Notes: generated by a model not told the origin, from the sequence alone. A stretch of 64,000 nt of DNA from Gordius sp. MW1 (GCA_964036665.1 OZ038528.1:18897245-18961244), one strand, 5' to 3'. Shown: positions 25,257-36,706, counted from the first letter of the stretch. A program made the numbers and translations.

Positions 25257-25410
25257 CATGGGCGTAGCCAGATTTTGGATTAGGGGGGGGGGCAAAACTT
25301 TTAAAAGTTCAATTAGAGGGGGGCAAGACATATAATTTTTTAAATTTTTTTACGATTTTGCATTGAAAAATTTTCTTTTTCGTAATTTGGGGGGGGGGGC
25401 TACGCCCATG
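25257..25410. mobile_element. CATGGGCG-family MITE
   Basis: Ends CATGGGCGTAGCCAG and GCTACGCCCATG; flanks agtaaggc/aataaggc (7 of 8). Unusually, both arms carry poly-G. Confidence 0.85.
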
Positions 25411-26567
25411 AATAAGGCCATCATAGGCAGTAGTTATCCAAATATATTAGAGCTGGTCGGCTGGCATGAGTTAAGGAAATATTATGGCGTTGTGTGACCT
25501 TCGAAAAACCGTTAAACGGGGCGATTCAATTTTCGCGGGCTCAACCATAGGGAAATTCGGTTAAATCGATATACATTACATGTATATACTACACTACACA
25601 CACGTCGACAAAAATAAATGTCGCAAGCTGTCATAATTTCAATGTTAAAGGTTTGCAGCTAGTAGCAGAAAGAGTGGATAGAATTTTCCAAGGTTCTTTT
25701 ACACAAAGCAAATTTATTATTTAATATGTCTTAGGGGGATCGATAATATTTTTAATGTTCATTCAAAGTGTTGGTTGACCTTTGTTACCGTTTTTGCATC
25801 GGGTACCACTATCACTCTTCTATCTTAGGGCTTGTCTTAATATCGGATTCAGATTCAAATGTCGCGAATTTATCTTTATCAAATATCCGATTCAATTTCA
25901 TGTGTCAAACTCGGTTGTAATAATTAATATTTTGTTTTTTGATAGTTAAAAACTTTTTTTGTTTATTTCAACTCTTGAGATTAATCGCTGTTATATTATG
26001 CGTCTGAAATGTAAATCTGCTGTGAATTCGAAGTTATGACACGGCTATGTAAGAACCCGTACAACGATTTTTGCTGCGCAGCAAAATCCGATATTAAGAC
26101 AAGCCCTTAGGTAAACACTTTTATAAAAAAAAAATTTTTGGGGGTTGGGGGGGGGAGGGAAGGGAGGGGTTATGGGGTTGAAACAAAATGGCTGTAAAAC
26201 TCTACAATGCATTTCGCACATTAATAACAATAATTCGCGTTAAAAGATTATGATTAACTAGACTATTTTTATACAGCTGCTGCCGTTATAACAAATTTTC
26301 TCAAGGGGGGGGGGTTAGTTAAAATTCAAAAAGTGTTGAGGTCTGGCTGGAAAATATTAAATTTTCAGAACTCATGGTTTACTAAAGCTATATTTTTGGT
26401 AATAACTATGACAGGACCGCCATTAACCCACATACTGTCCCTGCTATTTTTTGCTTTTGGTGTGTATAATCCTTTCGCTTTAACCATTATACTTTGACGT
26501 TAATTGAATCAAATAATATAGGACCTTGCGATCTACTTCAGTATACTTATGATATTTGGGACTAATT

Positions 26568-26736
26568 CATGGGCGTAGCCAGCATTGGGATTAGGGGGGG
26601 GGGGCAATAATGATTTAGGGAGAGGCAAAATGATCATTTTTTAAATATTTTAGCCATAATTTTAATAAATTTTTTGGATTTAGAAAGGGACAGCCGCCCC
26701 TCCCTGCCCCCCCCCCCCCCCTTGGCTACGCCTATG
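26568..26736. mobile_element. CATGGGCG-family MITE
   Basis: Ends CATGGGCGTAGCCAG and TTGGCTACGCCTATG; flanks gactaatt/gactaata (7 of 8). Poly-G (10) on the left, poly-C (15) on the right. Confidence 0.85.
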
Positions 26737-27064
26737 GACTAATATATTTATTTTATCCATTTTATATCAATAGAAATTTTTAATGAATGAGGTATGAAAA
26801 CCAGGTGTGTACAATACCCTCGCTTCACAGCATATAATAGAAACCTTTCAATAGGGTAGATTTTATGCTATTTAAAAAATTTCTAACAGTTTATTAACTT
26901 AATTCACATTATTCTGATATTTTTTAGACAAACGCTAGGTCAACTTTAGGAAATATATTAATACTGGAGAAAAAAATTACAAATAAAAAAGGTTTTAAGT
27001 CTAGTTTTGAGGGTGCCATTAAAATCTATCAAATTTGATATTTTCTCCATATAAAAGGGTTTAA

Positions 27065-27211
27065 CATGGGCGTAGCCAGAATTAGATTCAGAGGGGGGGG
27101 GGGGGGCAAAATCATAATTTTTTGAAAAATTAGCCATAATTATAATACATTTTAAAGAATTAAGGGGGAGGGGCAACCGCCCCTCCCTGCCACCCCCTGG
27201 CTACGCCCATG
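27065..27211. mobile_element. CATGGGCG-family MITE
   Basis: Intact ends and a perfect 8-bp duplication, gggtttaa. 147 bp. Confidence 0.9.
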
Positions 27212-27829
27212 GGGTTTAAGTTTCAATTTTGCATTACTTTGAGTTTGAAGCAAGCATCACATATATTGTGTACGTTTACCTTAAATTTAACTAAATCAAT
27301 CTAAAAATTTTAAATTATTTTAGTAATTTGTTCGTTGGTTAAATATAACCCTGGCTACCGAGAGCACCTGTGTTAACAATATCCACGCCTAGCCATTTGT
27401 AACATAGGTTTTAAATTAATCAATATATCCTTCCAGTCTATCCTCGACCTGTTTCCAATAGCAGTGGTTAATTAACCACTTTGATGTTGCTCCAGGTCTT
27501 TTGCAAAGGTGTCGTCAAGCAAAAACATATTCATCCCAATAAACTTAGATATTTTTTTAAATTTTAAACCACGCACTTTTTGATTACCCTTTCAAATATG
27601 GTAAGGAAGTTTTAACAATTTATTTTTATAAACACTCCCGTCATCCTTCCAAAGGATTTATTGATATGATAAATGATTGACATGAAAAAAGTGGCGTAGT
27701 TTAACGTAATAATCTCAAGGTTAGCATCACGGCAGCAATGAGGGAAAACGACCTCGGCCTAAAAAGGTCGAACGGTTTGGCAATTTATATTCAATAGGTC
27801 TATTAATTGCTGTGCAATTTGTTTGTTAC

Positions 27830-27992
27830 CATGGGCCAGTGGGGGCAGGGGCCCCCTAAATGGCGAAAAAAAAATTTAATGCAAAAACCCTTCAAAATTA
27901 AAAAAAAAATTTCGTTTTGCCCCCCCCCCCCTAATTAAACTTTTAAACGTTTTGCCCCCCCCCCCCTTATCCAAAACCTGGCTACGCCCATG
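27830..27992. mobile_element. CATGGGCG-family MITE, left end damaged
   Basis: Left end reads CATGGGCCAGTGGGGG (part of the repeat lost); right end CCTGGCTACGCCCATG. Perfect flanks tttgttac prove the borders. Confidence 0.85.
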
Positions 27993-28134
27993 TTTGTTAC
28001 TCTACATTTTCCATATGCTTAACCTTAACTAGAGGAAAGATAAAGAAACCCCCCGTTATATAGGTTGTGCAGTCTCAAGGCTTTTGTAGCGAGAAATGGT
28101 GGTACTCCATTCCCTGAATGTTGTTACTTTTTTT

Positions 28135-28302
28135 CATGGGCGTAGCCAGGTTTTGGATTAGGGGGGGGGGGGGGGGGGTAAAACGTTTAAAAGTTCAATT
28201 AGGGGGGGGGCCAAAACGTAATTTTTTTTTATTTTTAAGGGTTTTTGCATTGAAATTTTTTTTTCTCGCCATTTACGGCCCCCCCCCCCGGCTACGCCCA
28301 TG
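28135..28302. mobile_element. CATGGGCG-family MITE, long G-run
   Basis: Perfect 8-bp flanks cttttttt. The left arm has a run of about 18 G and the right arm a run of C against GGCTACGCCCATG. Confidence 0.9.
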
Positions 28303-28707
28303 CTTTTTTTAAACTAACTATCGCCTATTTTAATGTAGGATAGGATGGTGAAACATTTTAAAACTATAGCAATATATAGGTAAAGCATAAGCGACTGAAA
28401 ACATAGAATTGATCGAATAAACTTCAACGACCTACGCATTTATAAATATTACTGAAAAATCACATTATTTTAATCCCCTAAAAAATTTAAATCGAACATA
28501 ATACCAACAACAATAAAGGGTCAGGCGCGTAGCCAAGATTTTCTCAAGGGGGAAGAAAAATTCAAAAAAATTTTCGACACTTTTATTTATAACTAGCTGA
28601 CCCGGCAAACGTTGTTTTGCCATATAAAAAATATTTTTAAAAAAATTAAAAAATTTAAATAAGAAAATTTAAAACTACCAAAAAAAAATTTAAAAACTCA
28701 ACTAAAC

Positions 28708-29019
28708 AAAAAATAACAAATAATTGATATTTTTAAGTGTGGTTAAAAACACATTTTACCTCAATAATGTTCGAATTTAAATTTTCATGAAGCAAATTTT
28801 TTTTAAGTCAAATTTACCTATAATCAAAAAAAAATATCGCGCCTGGCCTTTATGATAAAATATAAACAAAAGGCGGATACGGATACGCATATAGGTTATT
28901 TAACGAAAAATAACAAATAATTGATATCTTTAAGGGTGGTTAAAAACACAAAATTTTACCTCAATAATGTTCGAATTTAAATTTTCATGGAGCAAATTTT
29001 TCTCAAATTTACCTATAAT
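28708..29019. repeat. Direct duplication of about 115 bp
   Basis: 28708-28826 and 28906-29021 are nearly the same (both hold AATAATGTTCGAATTTAAAT and TTTACCTATAATCA). They are separated by about 80 bp. Confidence 0.7.
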
Positions 29020-29517
29020 CATGGGCGTAGCCAGGTTTTGGATTAGGGGGGGGGGGCAAAACGTTTAAAAGTTCAATTAGAGGGGGGCAAATTTGGCTTC
29101 GCAAATTAGGGGGGGGGGGCATCCGAGGATTTCAATACAAAAACCCTTAAAAATTAAAAAAAAAATTATGTTTTGCCCCACCCCCTAATTAGCCAGGCAG
29201 GCGGGGGCAGGGGGCGATGGAAATCGTCAAATCTAACACGATTTCCATACACGGATCAATGCCATCCAATTAGATTTTAACGCGTTTTCTTTTTAATATT
29301 TTATTTACCAATGTATTTTACCCATGTGATTATTAGAATAAACTACTATTTGTTTAAAAAAAAAATTGTTTTGGTAAAATAAAATTTAAATTACGGTTGC
29401 ATGAAAATTTTTGGATAGTCGAGACCTTTTTTTTTTGCTCTCAGGAAAATTGTTGGGTAGTCAAGACCTTTTTTTTAATCTGCCCCCCCCCCTATTCAAA
29501 ACCTAGCTACGCCCATG
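29020..29517. mobile_element. CATGGGCG-family composite
   Basis: Ends CATGGGCGTAGCCAGG and CTAGCTACGCCCATG, but the flanks do not match and 498 bp is too long. It seems to be two family members or a rearranged copy with foreign DNA (about 29216-29395) between them, and contains the TTTTTGCTCTCAGG module once or twice. Confidence 0.65.
29216..29300. repeat. Dispersed repeat shared with 49262-49345
   Basis: AACACGATTTCCATACA then GATCAATGCCATCC occur at both sites, about 20 kb apart. No terminal structure can be seen. Confidence 0.5.
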
Positions 29518-30505
29518 GATATATCAACATTTATTGGCACTTTGTTAAAAGTATTTTCATTTTTCTCCTTGTTTAACGTGCAAAAAATTACAAAATTAGA
29601 TTTTTTAATTTATTTAGCCACGCAGGAGGGGGGGGGGGACACGACTGTCCTATAATAATAATAATAATTGAAGCAAAAAATGGCTTTGATAGTGCGTAAA
29701 AAGTTTTCATTTTCCGCAACACATGCCTACTGCATTTATCACCAGACTACCTACACGATAGATAGATAAGATACGCAGCAGTACGTGATGAGGGCAGGGC
29801 GTTTGATTGACGTGCGATACAACGTCAAAACGCATAAAACCCAATATCTCGAAAACTACTGGACCGATTTGGCTGGAACATATCTTAAAACACGCTCCGG
29901 AGTGGCAGGAATAAACTGTGAAATTTTGAGCCAAATCGGTCGGGTAGTTTTCCAAAATTGGTGGCGGCATACATACACACATAGTTTCATTTTTATATAT
30001 AAGATGTAACAAAAGTAAACATCGCGTACAATATATGCGAAACTTCAAGGCGCTATATAACCAGCTTTGAAACATCTCTTCTCTTCATTAATTAGAGCAT
30101 TTACTACCGATTGTATCCCTTAAAAAAGAAAATGGACCTTCAAAAAAAATTTATAGTTTGGTCAAGGGGGTAGAAAATTCCCGCTTTCTGCCCCCTTGGC
30201 TACGCGCCTGTAAAGGGTTACTACTAGATGATGAGGTGGAGATGGATGGCCTTGTAACCACAACCAAGTTAATATTATGTCGACTATATTTGGAAATCAT
30301 TAAAACCAACAAACCCCAACCCTCACCCTAGGAGACTCCCATTATAGGGGTTAAGTTTATAAAAATATAACAAAATTAATGCTATCCAAATAATAACGGT
30401 GCATACGATATATGCCATCGACAAATATGATTAAATCCCAACCCCTCCTCATCCCGGCCAAATAAGGGCAAGGTTAATGCTAAGATGCGATTTTAATTAC
30501 ATAGA

Positions 30506-30525
30506 TACTCACTCACTCACTCACC
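30506..30525. repeat. ACTC microsatellite
   Basis: Five tandem ACTC units at a low-complexity site. Confidence 0.6.
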
Positions 30526-30897
30526 CGGGGCCTAACTAACACCAATAATAATAAATATATTTGACGTTCATCTGATAATGTCCCCTAAAAATGACATCGT
30601 GTAATAAAACAAATATAATAGGTCAGGGCCGAGTGGCTTAAGGCGTTACGAGAGGGTAAAGGGGGCGTGTGCTTATTATTTTTGCGACGCGAAAATATCA
30701 AAATGATTTATGTATGAAATGTATCGAATTTGGCACACACCCCCCTCCAGCTTTCTGCTTTGATGGGTCACCCAGCGATTAAAAGGAACATAAAGAGGAC
30801 AAATGATTGACAATCAGAATGCAAAGAACCGGAATATTTTTAAGCTTATTGTGGCGAACCAAAATTCTTAGATAGAGGCAATAGTAATATCAGAAAG

Positions 30898-31161
30898 CAT
30901 GGGCGTAGGCAGGGGGGGAGTTTTGGGGAAAAATAGTTTTCAATACAAAAACCCTTTTAAAAAAAATGATTTGCCCCCCCCCCCCCCAATTAGCCAGCCA
31001 GGGGGGGCAGGGGGTCTGGCTGCCCCCACTGGAGTTGCGTTTGCTCTCAGGAAAATTTGGATTTGGATAGTCGAGACCTTTTTTTTTGCTCTCAGGAAAA
31101 TGTCGAGACCCTTTTTTTTAATCTGCCCCCCCCCCTAATTCAAAACCTGGTTACGCCCATG
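30898..31161. mobile_element. CATGGGCG-family MITE, long variant
   Basis: Perfect 8-bp flanks tcagaaag. Ends CATGGGCGTAGGCAGG and CCTGGTTACGCCCATG. 264 bp, carrying the GCTCTCAGGAAAA / GTCGAGACC module twice. Confidence 0.88.
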
Positions 31162-32178
31162 TCAGAAAGAATCTTTTAATTAATTTATAAAACGAGCCAA
31201 AAACTTGATATGGAAAGCTAATTAGTGGTATATAATTGAAATTCGATACCTTTCCAATGAGTTTAGTTAGATAATGCAAAAATGAGTCGAACAATATCGC
31301 ATTTAAAATAAACTTTAAGCCTGGATTCCCCGCAAATAAATTTTTAAAGCCAAATCTAATAATTCACAACAATTTAATTAGACCAACAACAAGAGTTTTG
31401 ATTTAATTTATTATTAACTCATATAGTGAGTGCTGAATGATTAATTAAAACGTAACGTTTTCGTGTACATCGGTGAACTATTTGGATTTCGGTGGCTAAG
31501 CTAAGAAATTAGGTACAAGGTACCCTTATGCCCTCATGTAATATTTTGACTGAACAAAGTAAAAATTGTAAGGTCAGAGTCCAGCCCTAGCTAGATATAA
31601 CTTATACCCGCCTCATAACGAGTACTGAACCAAGAAATAAGAATTAAAAACTATGATTGACATCAAATTATAAAATTAAGCTAAGAAGCCCCCTTAGCAA
31701 AGCATCAAAAAGTCGAACTTTTACATATTGATATGCTTTCAAACGACCGCTAACATAATATTTTGCAGGTAAATCAAGGTCGCGAGTTTACTTGCAAAAG
31801 GCAGTGTGGAATTAATGAAATCCCAGCAAACTCCAATCCATCCTAACGATGATCGGAAGCAAAGAATGAAGAAAAAATCCCGAAAATATTTTTAAAAAGG
31901 GATGGAGGGAGAGGGTTGCTAATTAATTAGTCGAGGTTGAGAAAACTCATCCTCACGAGTCACGACACAAAATCAAATTGAGTAAATAAATATAAATAGT
32001 GGGGTTACTCATTCAACTGGGAAGCGTTAAGACAGCAATTTAGTTGATACCTTTTATTTCATTTGAGGCTATGGCGAATTATGCGCATTTTTTTGTATAT
32101 TTTACAATGTCAAGATTAAAGGCTATCGGATCATAATATTTTCATCCGGAAGAATACAACATTGATGACACATAATCT
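31162..32178. other. No gene seen
   Basis: AT-rich spacer with no recognised repeat, RNA gene or protein-like frame. Confidence 0.3.
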
Positions 32179-32342
32179 CATGGCTTAAGCAGGATTGAAA
32201 TTAGGGGGGGGGGGCAATAATGATTTAAGGAGGGGCAAAATGATAATTTTTGTTTTAGCCATTTATATTAAATTTTGGATTTAGAGGGGAGAAGGTGAGG
32301 GGAGAAGGTGCCCCTCCCTGCCTTCCTCTGGCTCCGCCCATG
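32179..32342. mobile_element. CATGGGCG-family MITE
   Basis: Ends CATGGCTTAAGCAGG and CTGGCTCCGCCCATG; flanks cataatct/cattatct (7 of 8). Confidence 0.78.
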
Positions 32343-32860
32343 CATTATCTAATGCTCTATAAATCTAACTTATTCTATTCAAAAACATGCCTTAAAACTG
32401 TTCAATCATTGAAAATAGATTTCAAGCCATTTAGCGTCTTTTATATCACATTTCAAAATCCTTTCATAGTCTAAACTAAATGAATTCAAGATTTTAATTT
32501 TTTTAATGGAAATTTTAGAATCCAATACAATGATCCATGGCTCAATGCCTGCTCATTAACTTAATATATTTTAAGCATGTACCTCTATAATGAGTTAAAA
32601 AGAATTTTAAATTGACAAATTTCAAATAAAGCTAGGAGTTGTTGACTATAGCATTTGCTTAAGGTCAAGCAAAGATGAATCCAAGGGGCAAGTCAGGATT
32701 ACGATTAACCCTGGCCAATTTTTAGGATAGGGTTCGATGATAAACAAGCTATGTATAATTTAGGCTTTAGACAACTATCTTCATCGTGTCTAAATTTAAA
32801 TCACTAAGCACACAGCACATTTATTAATACCTATTAATAATAAATATACATATCTATTTC

Positions 32861-33018
32861 CATGGGTGTACCCTGCCCCCCCCCCTCCCCTTGAGAAAAA
32901 AATTTTCAAAGCAAAAACATTGAAAAATTAAAAAAAAATTATGTTTTGCCCCCCTCTAAATGAGCTTTTAAACGTTTTGCCCCCCCCCCCTAATTCTAAA
33001 CCTGGGTACGCCCACATG
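32861..33018. mobile_element. CATGGGCG-family MITE
   Basis: Left end CATGGGTGTACCCTGCC; right end CCTGGGTACGCCCACATG. Two C-runs. No clean duplication. Confidence 0.65.
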
Positions 33019-33903
33019 TACATATCATAAAAAACTTGTTTATTTTGGGAGTAGGAGGCTCTATGGTCAATATCTACAAATTAAATTTGTTGACCATTGA
33101 AAAGCCCTTATTCTAGTTTAAATAGCGGTTTTAACGATAAGTATTGGTAAAAGTTTGATTATTTTGAATTTTTTTCACCAGTTGAAAGATATATTTTTTA
33201 AGATTGATTCGCTACTTCCCCAAAAATAAGATTCAAAAATAAGATTTAAACTTTGCTATAATCTTATTTTCTATATTAGAGAATCAAACATTTTCAAGCT
33301 CTCTCTTTTCAGAATGTTAAACACTCCGTCGGTCGGGTCTAAAATGCTAACACGGATGGTATTTGGGGTTATTATTACCCCAAACTTTAAATAGCTATAA
33401 CTTCTTATTTTATAATATAAACTTGTCAAAATTTGCAAAAATAATATTTCAACTCTTATACGTTCATTAATATATTAATTTGGCTATTTGATCAAGTGGT
33501 TAAAATTTTATATCTATATTTAGAACAAACAACCCCCAAAATTTTTCCCCTAATGACTATTTTGCTCATACCCAAAAAACTATATTATATTTTATGGTTT
33601 AATTAATGAGATCTTATAAAAGAAGGTTGAAACTATAAATGTGGAAAATTCGGTAAAAAATACCCCAAAAACAATAGAGATGTTCAAACTTAGGCAATTT
33701 TTGGCTTTTTATTTTTTAAGGCAAAAAAGTTACTATTGGTCTCAACTCATACTTTTATAAATTTAAATGTTATTTTATAAAATTTTTCATATAGATTCAT
33801 AATAAAAGATCAAAATTAATGAAAAATATTTAAATGAAAAATGTTATATAAAATATGAGGTTGTAAAAATAGTTACATATACATTTTCTACATATATTTA
33901 TAT

Positions 33904-34884
33904 CAGAGGTCAGATTTGTTAGAATTTTTCAGCCCGAACCCGGCCCGGCCCGATTTTATAATTAATCTGCCCGCCCGAGCCCGCCCGAACCCATCTAAGT
34001 GTCCGCCCGGGCCCGCCCGAATCGTTAAAGCTGCCCGAATTGCCCGGCCCGAAATATTAAATTTGCCCGTTAGTCCCGAATTTGTGAGGTCGCAAACAGA
34101 GGTCGGATTTGTTAAAAATTTTCTGCCCAAACCCGGCCCGGTCTAAATTTTTAACTAAATTCCCCGCCTGAACCCTTCTAAGTGTCCGCTCAGCCATGCC
34201 CAAACCATTAGAGCTGCCCGGCCCTATTAATAAAATTTGCCCGTTAGACTAGAAATTATCCAATCCCAAAATCTTTTAACCACTATTACAAAATAAGCAT
34301 TAAATAATGGCATATTGATCAGAACAAAGATGACAATATTTTATTATTCATAATTATTATGTAAAAATAACAAATCGTCGACAATTTCCGGGGATAATCT
34401 TGTGCGTCTTTCCTCTATTAATCTTCCTGCGATAGAGAAACTTCTTTCACTTGCAGCACTCGTCGCCGGGATGGCAAAGAGTATTTTTGTTAATCTTGCT
34501 AATTTAGGATACCTAAAATAGTTATAATTTTAGATAACTTTAATGTGACTTGTTTTCTTTATTTTTCCACCATATTAAAAGGGAAAATTTTTCATCCACG
34601 TCCTTGTCTAAAACATCATTCAAGTATGAATTGATCTCATCTAATGCTGTATCATCTTCATCATCAGCCTATAGCGAATTTTTCTTTTTTCGAGGAAAAT
34701 CAATTTGATAAAATTTCTGGCATGCCCGAATTGCCCGAATCTTATCAGCGTGCCCGCCCGGGCCCGTCCGAAAAGTAAAACTTAAGACAGTTGCCCGGCC
34801 CGGCCCGGCCCGTGGGCCGGGTCGGGCGGGCCGGGCAGCGGGCCGGGCCGGGCAGCGGGCCGGGCCGGGCATTTCTGACCTCTG
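33904..34884 (-). mobile_element. hAT transposon derivative with GCCCG-rich arms
   Basis: CAGAGGTCAGA and TCTGACCTCTG are perfect inverted ends. The flanks atttatat at 33896-33903 and 34885-34892 are a perfect 8-bp duplication. Long GCCCG/CGGGC arms surround a transposase remnant on the minus strand. The left end is partly duplicated at 34098 (CAGAGGTCGGATTTGTTA). Confidence 0.92.
34344..34670 (-). pseudogene. hAT transposase C-terminal (hATC dimerisation) fragment
   Basis: On the minus strand a frame gives an acidic lead (DDEDDTALDEINSYLNDVLD), then LLIWWKNKENK. After a possible 40-bp intron it continues YPKLARLTKILFAIPATSA, ASERSFSIAGRL, TRLSPEIVDDLLFLHNN and stops at 34344. WW, P-A-T-S-A-A-S-E-R-S-F-S and L-x-P-E are signatures of the hAT C-terminal domain. 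The catalytic DDE region and zinc finger are absent, so it cannot be an active transposase. Confidence 0.88.
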
Positions 34885-35865
34885 ATTTATATAGTCATAA
34901 ATTTACTAAATTTCACTCTACTCTTAATTATTTCATCTATAATAAGTAATTTAAAACAATTAAGAGGAGTTTTGGTTGCTCATATGGCTTTACTCCAGGT
35001 AAATGAAATACACAATTCTATTTTGTTCTAACATTTTTATTAGGACAATTTTTGTGGCACTTAGTATTCCTTTGAAATATATCATATAATAAAATCTTCT
35101 AAGTTATTAACTAATTTTGTTAGGTTCATCTTAATCTCCTGTTAACTCACTCACAGACTCATGACTACTCTAGTATATGTAATCATAGAATCATCAAGAA
35201 CTTGATAAAATGTTATAACTGTTATGTTCATATACCATCTTCAGACGAAGAACTATAAAAAAAACTGCACTTTTTAATATTAGCCTTATTAAAAAATCAA
35301 AAAATGCAATAAAAATCACACAAATAAGCACTTTGAATTACCACGAGGAAAAATTAACATGTGAAAATTAGAGTTTAAATTTTGAATATTTTCAATAAAA
35401 AGAAATGTATAGAAAAATTTTTTTCACGAATGGGTTTACGATAATGGTTTTATTAATATATTTCAAGAAAAAAGTTGAAAAATTTTTTTTGTTCATATTA
35501 TGGAAGGTGGGGTCGTGGAAGACCCCGGGCATCTAAAACACGCTGTATCTTAAAAACTACTGGATAAAAACTAGCCATTTTGCAGAGATATTCTAGGGTA
35601 AATTTTGTTAAGCTACTGAGAAAATAGAAATTGTAATATTCACTAATTTTTTTGCACAGCGTTTTTAAACGGCTTGGGGTCATTATTACCCCACTCGACC
35701 GACGGAGTGTTAAAGCCTTTTTAATTTATACTACCTTCGAGCCAGAGTGTAACAAATTCGATTGTTTTCAACACGAGATTAATTTTATTATAAATTTTAA
35801 CCCAAACTAATTCTTGAAATAACCAATTATATTAAATTGTATATCGAAAACACTACAACTAAACT

Positions 35866-35925
35866 CATGGGCGTAGCCAAGAGAGGGGGGGATCCCCCTC
35901 CCTGAGCAAAAATAAAAAAACTCTT
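35866..35925. mobile_element. CATGGGCG-family MITE, left end only
   Basis: CATGGGCGTAGCCAAG followed by a G-run and GATCCCCCTCCCTGAGC. The sequence then becomes AT-rich without a right end. Confidence 0.6.
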
Positions 35926-36620
35926 ATTAATAAATAAATCAATAAATTAAGAGTATTTACAGTTGCATGAAACACTGAGTCACTTATAAATACTTCAAAA
36001 GTTTATATGTATTACTTTTTCGTTTTGAATTAAATTTGACAAAAAACTTATTTCATCATTAATAAATTTTTTCCGAATTCACTTGTTCATTTGCCAAAAA
36101 AACTTGATCGAGCATCTTCCACAGTAAGAAGCATTTTTATAAATTATAGGGGTAGTTCTCTTTGTCAATCTGAATACTTGATTTTCCTTTCATATCTTGA
36201 TAAATTATTCAGTTATCATCCTTACTATGCAAACAAGTGCAAAAAATGATTTTGACATTCAACTGGTGATTCGGCTAGCAGATAACATTGCAACCCAAAT
36301 AAAATTTATAAGGAAAAGTGGCGACGGAGAAGTATTTCCTATCTCGATATTCCAAGAGGCAAAATTTTCGCATTATTACTACAAATAAATCCATTGACCT
36401 TTATTTAAACAACTTTTCTTTCCTTGATCGAGATCTTCACTTTACAAGTTAAAAAAGGGATTTCCATAAAAAAAACAAGTTATACCTAACTTTAAATCTT
36501 GTTTCCGCAAGATCGATCAATTATCGTGCTGGAAATTAAGAGATTTTTGTTGGCTGAATCAGTAATTTAAATGGCATAAACAACAACTTAATATTAAACA
36601 ACTTTGTCTTAAACTTAAAA
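35926..36620. other. No gene seen
   Basis: AT-rich spacer. The plus frame at 36197-36388 has no supporting splice or family evidence. Confidence 0.3.
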
Positions 36621-36621
36621 G

Positions 36622-36706
36622 ACCGTCGGCGGATGCCCCCACTCTAAATCCACAAATTTATGGCTAAAATTTCAACAAATGAATTCCAATGCTAGCTATG
36701 CCCATG
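36622..36706. mobile_element. CATGGGCG-family MITE, right part
   Basis: Retains CGGATGCCCCCACTCTAAATCC and ends GCTAGCTATGCCCATG. The left end is lost. Confidence 0.55.

Larger units (their letters stand above)
28592..30008. mobile_element. Unclassified repeat, TAGCTGACCCGGC...TATATAAGAT
   Basis: Begins ACTAGCTGACCCGGCAAACG and ends with ATCTCGAAAACTACTGGACC ... TGGCGGCATACATACACAC ... TTTTATATATAAGATG. Both end phrases look familiar from repeats scattered in many invertebrate genomes, but I cannot assign a class. It lies inside the CAGGCGCG element and is itself interrupted at 29020-29517. Confidence 0.5.
28522..30210. mobile_element. CAGGCGCG-family hAT-type element, disrupted by insertions
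   Basis: The termini CAGGCGCGTAGCCAAG and CTTGGCTACGCGCCTG are perfect 16-bp inverted repeats. The flanks taaagggt at 28514-28521 and 30211-30218 are a perfect 8-bp duplication. Original element material is visible only near the ends (ttctcaaggggg-aga-aaattc at 28543-28570 and its counterpart near 30155-30180). The middle is occupied by other repeats, so this is a nested stack 1689 bp long. Confidence 0.85.
33321..35710. mobile_element. piggyBac- or Harbinger-like DNA transposon (non-autonomous), host of a nested hAT
   Basis: The ends ACACTCCGTCGGTCGGGT (33321-33338) and ACTCGACCGACGGAGTGT (35693-35710) are inverted repeats matching 17 of 18. Both sides have a TTAA-like flank (TTAA at 33317-33320, TAAA from 35711). 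A TTAA target suggests piggyBac, a TAA target suggests Harbinger. Next to each end lies a small palindrome of the form GGGGT-n-ATTATT-ACCCC. No transposase frame is seen. 981 bp of its length is a later hAT insertion plus its duplication. Confidence 0.75.

Noticed and set aside
29707-30075. 122-codon minus frame
   Set aside because: It lies within the TAGCTGACCCGGC repeat, overlaps a plus frame of similar length, and has no family resemblance.
33916-34146. Overlapping plus- and minus-strand frames rich in Pro, Ala, Arg and Gly
   Set aside because: They are translations of the GCCCG repeat arms of the hAT element and exist on both strands because the repeat is GC-rich and lacks stops.
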